Shown: positions 24,107 to 64,000 of the stretch, one piece after another
How the letters are laid out: the number at the start of each line of letters is the position of its first letter
Numbering within the stretch: position 1 is the first letter of the stretch
Origin: Rhea pennata
Taxonomy: Eukaryota; Chordata; Aves; Rheiformes; Rheidae
DNA length: 64,000 nt
Reading direction: 5' to 3'
Assembly (NCBI RefSeq): GCF_028389875.1
Contig: NC_084682.1
Coordinates: 3,730,001 to 3,794,000 of the forward strand
Made by a program: the position numbers and the translations under genes
Notes under the pieces: generated by a model
What the model was told of the DNA's origin: nothing
The model's database searches: none
The model's input: only the letters and a program-made list of their open reading frames with translations

Positions 24107-25367
24107 TTTATTTGAAGCTAAATATATTTAAGGCAACTTACACACCTAGAACATGATCTCAATTTAACTGACACACCCTACTACAATCCTAATTTATCAT
24201 CTGGTCATAGATGCTGATGCTGTAGTTGACCACAATGCAGTCAACTATTGAAAAGTGCTATTTTCTCCTGTCTGGCATAATCTTTCTATAGAAAAAGCAT
24301 TACATATTTTCCTTGAACTGTTCCCTCAGTGCAGGACACTGCTGTTCTCCATTTCTGCTGTTCTAATGGCCCCTCATCCCCTTGAATATATACACTTGGA
24401 TGCCTCATACTACTAACATTGTAATACTTGGTTTAAGTTGGAGGGTCCTTTTTGAAGACAGTAAAGTGAAGCTACCACTATGCAGCATGTCCACAGTCCA
24501 GTAATTTATTTTTAAATTGCGTAATTTCAAATTGCACAAACAAAACTGAACAGCAATATGCTTGAATTCTCTCTTCTGTACACTCAAAACAGTGATCTAA
24601 AACACCACAATATCCAACATACACAAACCTCAGGGCAGGGTTAGTAAATACACAGATTGGAATCATGGTGCTCTGTTCCTGAATGGAATGTCCCACAAAA
24701 GCACAGGATACAGCACAACATAAGGTCATCTGTTACATATGGAGTGAGCAAAAAGACACTAGCATTTTCTATATGCATAACTGGAGAAACCTGCATAGGT
24801 TAAGGAAAGACTTTACTCATTTGAAGTCAGGCAAGGTTGTCTGTACGCATTTTAAATTTAGAGCTATGCAATCCAACCAGGGGAGGATATGCTGATTAGT
24901 GTTGTCTCTTGTCAGCAGTCTTGCGAGGTCAAATACAAGTATCTTCGCTTTAGCTTTCTCCGAATATACAGTGAGACTTAAATGCATTTAGAATAGACAG
25001 TATATACTGTAAGCTGCTCACATACAATGAACTTAAGATTCAGTATTAGAGTTTAACACTAGAGAGTGCAAATCAGAATCTTCACAATAGACTTAATGGT
25101 AATAAGCAGTCCTGCAAAAGCCCACTTGAACAAAGTTGTTTAAACTATTCCCCTTTTAAAGTAAAGTCTAAATGACATGGAATGTGAAAAAGATTTAACA
25201 TAAGTGATTCAAATAGTTTGCGCTAGAAAAAACAGTCCTTCATGAAATAAAGGTTACAAGAACACGAGGCAGAACTCTTGCTTTTCCCTGTTATGAGTTA
25301 AAGCGGGGAGGGACGGTGGAGTTTCAGTAAGAAAATATGCTAGCTCCAGACTGACTCGTGCTGCACC
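24107..25367 (-). other. CLTC: CLTC 3' UTR with candidate poly(A) signals
   Basis: Sequence after the stop has no further coding exon. AATAAA hexamers on the minus strand lie at 24510-24505 and 24112-24107, giving UTRs of roughly 0.85 or 1.25 kb. The boundary is inferred and an even longer UTR is possible. Confidence 0.55.
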
Positions 25368-58637
<33,270 letters not shown>

Positions 58638-59235
58638 GGCGGCGGCGGGCTGGGGCTCCAGTCCGAAGCCGGCCCGGAGCTGCACCTCGGCGGGGTCCGC
58701 GGAGAGCGGGCGGCGGGACCGCAATGGCGGCGCGGGCCAGCGAGAGGGGAGAGCCGCGGCGATCCGGAAGCTGCCCCCGCCGGCGGAAGGATACCGCCGA
58801 GGAAGGAAGGGGCCTGCCCTCACCTGCCGGGACCCGGCCTTAACTGCGCCGGCCAGGCGGAAGGATCCCAGCGGGCGGCGTGAGTCACCCGCGGCGATCC
58901 AATGAGCGCGGCGGAGGGATCTGCCACCGGAAGGGACTATTTCGAGACTCAGCACTCCTCCCTCCCCGGTCTTTTTTTTTTGCCACATCATGCGACCGAG
59001 GTGCGGCGGCGTCACTTCCGTTCCGCGCTCGTCGCCCCGGCGGGTCACGTGAAGCGGGAGCGCGGCGGGGCAAGGTGACTCGTCCCGCGGCGGCAGCGGC
59101 GCGGGAAAGCGCCCGGCCCGGCCCGGCCCGGCCCGGCCCGCCGCGCCGCGGGTGACCTTGGCCCGCGTCTCCCTCCGCAGGCCGGGGTCGCGGTTGCCAT
59201 GGCGACGGAGGGGGGGGCGCCGCCGGAGACCTGCA

Positions 59236-61614
59236 GCCCCCAGACACCCTCGTTTTCTCACCCTTTCTCCCGCCTGTCAGACAAAAATCTCTGTATTTTG
59301 GCCACCAAACCGCGCTCCGGATCCATGGAGCTCGTTTCCCCATTTTTTTTTTTAAGGCAGCAAACAGCAACGCGGCAGGAGAGGATTTGTCTTGCACGAA
59401 CATAGCCCGCACCTTCACTCGCCCCTTGAAGCTCTAAGGATTGTCCAAAGGCCTCTGTTTGCAGAACACTGTTAATAAGTCTAGTAACGTAATGAAACTT
59501 CACCTTTCCTCCTGTATTTATTAACTTAGATCGCTGCTCAAGCGGCATATAAATAAATAAAACTTAGTCTTTTTACTCTATTACTGCAGCACATGCGGTA
59601 CTCAAAATGCTTAAAACGGGGCCACGTGTGCTGTAGTGTACAGACAGCGCAGCAGACCTCACTGCTGTTTTCCTGGTATCTTTCCTTATTTTGCAATCTC
59701 ATGGTTATTTCCTCATACCTTTTTTTTTTTGCCTTGCCCAGAATTAACAACTTGGGGTACTCTTAACAGCACGGGAACACATGGGGAAAAAAACAGCAAA
59801 ATCCCTTACAACGAACAAGAAAAAAATCAAAAGAAATATTAGCATTATGATCCGTCAAGACATATATGGCCCCAGGCAGGAGTAGGCGTTCTAGCTCCTG
59901 ATCTCAGATGCAGTGCATCTGTCTTGCAGGTGGCTAGGATATCGCAAATGTATTAAGGAGGGGGGAAAATAAAAAGTCAAAGCAAATGGTGATGATTTGT
60001 AGGTCTTTGCAGAACTCAGACTACAGGTTTAGTGAAGAAAACGTGCTGGCTTCTGGAAAGCTGAGTTTCATGCTATTGCTCAAAGAACAAACAAACCCCT
60101 TTTCCATCTGGGCACATGATAAAGGGCCCAACACGAGAAGATTCGCAGGCATGCCATTTCCTACAACGATTGATCACAACCAGTAATTGTTTCATTCACC
60201 CATTCCCTTAGGAAAGAGGAAGGCATTAATCTCACTGCCCTTTGCGTTCTGTGTGCACAGAAAAGAGGGAGGCAGCAGTAAATCTTCAGTTAGGAACTGT
60301 GTGATCAAAACCTGCACAGCACCTGCAGGCATCACTGCTTGCTCCTGCTATTGCTGTTGACACCTACAGCGTCACCTGCACTAAGCCTCTTACAACAGCA
60401 CAGGTAGCACTCAGCCTGAAGCCTCTTTGGATGATGACTCTTGGACACTTGAATTATGCCTCCTGAGGAAGGCTTGGCAAGCATACAGAACACACTTATC
60501 TTTTACATTTTAATAGGTACAATCACAGAGAGAGGTCCATAACATTCGTAGCGTAACCTGGAAGAGAATCCAAGCCTTAAGAGCTTATGGTCAGGCCCGC
60601 AGCCTGCACACTAGAGGTGGAATTTCTAACATTTTTACACCAAGTGCTAAGGCTTACCACATCAAACAGAAGCAAACGCCTACAGGAGAGGGCAGCCATT
60701 GAAGACAGCAGAATATTCCTGCCTATCCATTCTATGCAAGGCCAGTAAGGGTCAGTGGTGGCAGCAGGACCACAGTGGAGATCATGTGGAAAAAAAGTTC
60801 CAAGACACTTCAGCTAGATAAGAGAAAAGCATGTAAAGGAGATAACACTGCTGCACACAGCTCAGACATGAAAAATGGCACCAGGTTCTTCTAGTATTTC
60901 AGAAATTCTCTTGTATAAAATGTAAAAACATAAAAATGAACCAGAACAAGACAGACAAGCTCCACACTGAATCTCTTACTGTCACCTTAATAATCTTAAA
61001 TGCTTACAATTTGTCTCCTTCTCAATGAAGAGGTAAGACAGTCATAGCTTTTTGCTTTGCTATACCTGACTAAAGATAAAGCTATGATTTCTTTATGCCT
61101 TCACGCGTTCTTTGTACAAATTAGGAATAGTCCATATATTAGCCACTAACCTCAAAAAACTCCCCCAGCCTAGTAGGCAGTAGCCTGCTGATGGACTGCA
61201 GGATGTAACCTGGCTAACAACTGGATTGACAGCTGTCTTTTTGCCAAGTGGGAAAAAAACACGCAATGCTTAGTCATTTCTGACAAAAATTGTGTATTGT
61301 TGACAGTAATGTGAAGATACATCTACAAAATACTTTACATACAAAGAAAGCTTCACCCAGAACCATCACTGTACACGGTACAGTACAACACACAGTAGGA
61401 ATAATACTGTCTGCCACAGAAAATGCATGTGGCAAACATCTTTCTGATTTTAGGTCCCAGCAGTTCCATCATTAAAAGATGACTTCCCACAAATTTTCCT
61501 GAGTAAGCGTAAAAAGATGATATAACCACAACCATATACAGTAAAACAGATTAAAAAGTGACAGTTCCAATTCCTTAAAAAAAAAAAAAAAAGAAGAAGA
61601 AGAAGAAAGAAAAT
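59236..61614. other. Intergenic region between CLTC promoter and DHX40 3' end
   Basis: About 2.4 kb without a recognisable exon. It includes a few short T or A runs and AT-rich sequence. Open frames here are short and show no family resemblance. Confidence 0.6.
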
Positions 61615-61939
61615 TTTATTGATAATGTCACCCAGACCACTGAGACCTTTCTAAGTCAATGAAGTGCCACAGAACTGGCATCACTGTAAGCATCATGTCT
61701 TCACCCACAGTTGAGGTCAGTAAATTGTTGCCTGTGACACACAGCAACAAAAACACCTTGGTAACTTTTCCTTGCTGAATACAGGAAGGAAGATCATGTT
61801 TGTACACACAGGCAGTTAAACTTACCACAGACCAGAAGTTCTCTCTCATTCCTGTAAGTCATTTTGCATTATGCAAACATATCCAGAACAGCAGCACCAA
61901 ATGACCTTTCCTCACACTGGAGTAGAGCATCCATCAGTA
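61615..61939 (-). other. DHX40: DHX40 3' UTR with poly(A) signal
   Basis: An AATAAA on the minus strand (61620-61615) lies about 320 nt after the stop. Just beyond it is a simple A/AAG repeat (61577-61611). The short UTR is inferred from this signal. Confidence 0.6.
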
Positions 61940-62079
61940 CTAACCCATTCCTTTCAGTGGGCCACTTAAACCCTGGGCTCTTTGCTGCTTTCTCTCAAGG
62001 TAGCGAGCTCGGGCATTCAGTATTGATACGTCATCATTCCTTCTCTCCATCTTCTTAGCAGAGTTATCTGTGACTCCTT
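61940..62079 (-). CDS. DHX40: DHX40 last coding exon
   Basis: Acceptor CCCCTCTCACCTCTCAG. Encodes GVTDNSAKKMERRNDDVSIL, then ARARYLERKQQRAQ, and ends KGMG before TAG. Basic, probably helical tail. Confidence 0.88.
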
Positions 62080-64000
62080 CTGAGAGGTGAGAGGGGGAAG
62101 AGAGATAAATATACTTTTCTGTGCTCAACCCCTCCCCCCCCAAAATACAGCATTATAATTCCTCACATTTGTTAAATATCAAAAAAACCCAAACCTCAAC
62201 ATAAACTCAAGTGTTTTTCAAGCACCAGTCAGCCATTTTAATGGCTTTCAGAGAAGATGGACTGTACCACAGCAGGGAGGAAAAAAATAATTGTATCTTA
62301 ACTCCCATGTCAATATTTGCAGTTGGGGTCATCCTGCCCCTAAACATATATCTTGCTATGCTTGCTTTACAACACAGACTCTGCATCTTGTGTTCTGTGT
62401 ACTAGTTTCTTCTCCAAATCACATATCACAAACTCCAGTTTAGGCAGGAGAGGGAGAGCACTGGGAACAGGAAGAAAGTTTAGAATAAACAAGAAGGAGG
62501 GAGGATAACACACAGATATAGGAATCTAAAAAGTCAATACTCCAGATTAGACACCATTAGAAATGCACATTCCTTCTTACCCCCAACTGAGCTGAGACCT
62601 TGGGAATACTTCTCCCAGAAGGAGAGAGAAGCAGGAGATACTTTCAGTTTTATTAAAAAAAAAAAAAAAAAATCATTCAAAGACCATGAAAAAACAAAGT
62701 ATTGTGTAAATGATACTGCAGCCTGTTTCTAAGGCTCTAGTGCTGGATTCTCTGATACGAGGACGGAGCTTTAATCAGCACTCACATTTGGAGGATTTGT
62801 AAGTATTTGCTCCCAGAGACAAAATAGGAGCTCAACTCACGGTGCAGCCTTTCCTTCCACTGGGCAATAACTAAGCCTTTGTCAGCTATTCAGCCACCTA
62901 CATATTTTATTATTATTATTATTATTATATATTTTTTTAAGTAAGCTCACAGACACATAACATTTTTAAGGTCACTATTAGTCTCAAATTCATTTACAAC
63001 TCTAGTGGAGTCAAAATAAAAAAGAGGGGCGAGAAGAGAGAGAACAAACCTCAGTTCATTGGATTTTAAATAAATAGATGAAGCTCCCCTACTTTATCCA
63101 GTAACAGAAATATCTTTTCCAGCAAATTTATGAACAATTCATATTTTTACCATTTCAAATGGTTGTTCTATACAATAATGCAGACGAGAGATTCTGGTTT
63201 GAGTACAAGAGTCTACAATATAACCAATGGCAGAGAAATTAAAGAGAATCTGCACTGCCACTGCCTGCACTGTATATTAAATATATGTTTTGTAACAGTC
63301 AGTCCAAGAGTAAAGAGGCCTTTTGAATACTTGGCTGCTTTCCTAAACCTGCTGACAGAAAAATTCAAAGAATGTCAAGTGACTACATCAGTTATTAGGC
63401 ACCTTTTTTAAATTAAAAAAGACAATTTAAGCATATTGTAAACTCATTGTCAGAAAAATCACATCCACCAAAATGTGATACTTATCAGTTGCCTTTTTTT
63501 TTTTTTTAATATATATAGCTCTTACCATGTTTCTCTCTCTCTCAGGATGGTATTATCTTAGCAACTAGTAATTTCTACAGCTAGAGGAGAAATACCCTTC
63601 CCAAACCTAAAAAAAAACAGTTAAACTCAAAACTCTCGTCTTCACTGCTGGTTGAAGTTCTGCTCCTGTCAGCTAGAGCAAACCTGGAGGAAAACAGAGC
63701 ATGACAAGAACTAGTATGCAACCACCACTGCATTTAGAGCCAAGGCAGGATAAGAGAGATCGCAGAGCTGTAGTAAGACATGAAAACTAGTGCTACACAC
63801 AGCGCAAGGCAAGCACACCCACATTAACAGCTCCTATTACAAAATTATGCCATTCAGCGGCACAATATACACATGCATTTCCACAATCACCAATAGGACA
63901 ACTAATTAGTATCTATGGGATGAGTAATGTGCCTACCAAATTGCCTTTTAAGGTCCTCTTTGCATTTCCACTTGGTTATTTCCTCTTCAGTTACTTCTTC
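61940..64000 (-). CDS. DHX40: DHX40, DEAH-box helicase 40 (C-terminal end only)
   Basis: DHX40 is a DEAH-box RNA helicase family member of about 780 residues; its helicase core is outside the window. Two exons are visible: 64000-63937 (continuing past the right edge) and 62079-61940 with TAG at 61942-61940. They join in phase as G|AA. The junction region KEDLKRQFEGVTDNSAKKMERRNDD aligns without gaps to the human tail I recall ([25 protein letters not shown]), followed by ARARYLERKQQRAQ. The extreme C-terminus SGPLKGMG is divergent. Position upstream of CLTC on the same strand matches human synteny. Identity rests on the tail plus synteny, and is strong. Confidence 0.88.
62080..63936 (-). other. 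DHX40: DHX40 last intron
   Basis: 1.86 kb GT-AG intron containing an A tract (62655-62672), a (TTA)n repeat (62908-62928) and a T tract near 63497-63509. No other gene seen. Confidence 0.75.
62908..62928. repeat. (TTA)n microsatellite in the DHX40 intron
   Basis: About seven TTA units followed by TATATATTTTTTT. Confidence 0.85.
63937..64000 (-). CDS. DHX40: DHX40 penultimate exon (cut by the window edge)
   Basis: 64 nt visible, encoding EEVTEEEITKWKCKEDLKRQF with donor GTAGGC. Corresponds to the human segment ending KENVKQLK. Quite diverged, but collinear and in phase with the last exon. Confidence 0.82.

Noticed and set aside
59199-59405. Plus-strand frame starting at a good Kozak ATG upstream of CLTC
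   Set aside because: Only 68 codons, no recognisable domain and no splice partner. The ATG is part of an X-box-like motif. Kept as a promoter finding, not as a gene.
61628-61849. A 73-codon minus-strand frame after the DHX40 stop
   Set aside because: Lies within the inferred DHX40 3' UTR, between the stop and the AATAAA; no homology or splice signals.

Overview
The window looks like vertebrate nuclear DNA, most probably from a bird. It holds spliced genes with canonical GT-AG introns, CpG-island promoters and AT-rich introns. No mammalian-type SINEs were recognised, and the introns are compact: the whole clathrin heavy chain gene spans about 33 kb. The gene order DHX40 - CLTC - PTRH2 - VMP1, with PTRH2 opposite to the others, is the order of human 17q23.1 seen in reverse. 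Assignment to a bird rests on compactness and small protein differences, and is an inference.

Layout, left to right. Positions 1-20.9 kb hold the 5' half of VMP1 on the minus strand: a non-coding first exon in a CpG island (donor at 20784) and coding exons 2-5, residues 1-138. The rest of VMP1 lies beyond the left edge. A divergent CpG-island promoter around 20.86-20.97 kb also serves PTRH2 on the plus strand, which has a short non-coding exon 1 and a single coding exon at 21632-22150 (172 aa). CLTC on the minus strand occupies 58637 down to 25368. All 32 constitutive coding exons were placed by hand with GT-AG boundaries. They sum to 5028 nt, exactly 1675 codons plus a stop, the canonical clathrin heavy chain length. 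A further 21-nt in-frame microexon (29776-29796) matches the alternatively spliced CLTC exon 31. At the right edge lie the last two coding exons of DHX40 on the minus strand (63937 to the edge, and 61940-62079).

The genes are not an operon. They are neighbours with housekeeping-type promoters: clathrin in vesicle coats, VMP1 in ER lipid scrambling and autophagosome formation, PTRH2 as a mitochondrial-surface peptidyl-tRNA hydrolase, and DHX40 as a DEAH-box helicase. PTRH2 and CLTC converge, with 3.2 kb between their stop codons.

The best second-look items are: the CLTC microexon with an RBFOX-type TGCATG element 58 nt downstream; a promoter module shared by the VMP1/PTRH2 and CLTC CpG islands (GGCCC-type repeat, X-box-like motif, G-run and an ETS/CRE composite); an unexplained CpG-rich patch with a CTCF-like core inside VMP1 intron 4; and a 16-bp inverted repeat in CLTC intron 1. 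I found no convincing evidence of an undescribed biological system. Most long open frames here are CpG-island or antisense artefacts.
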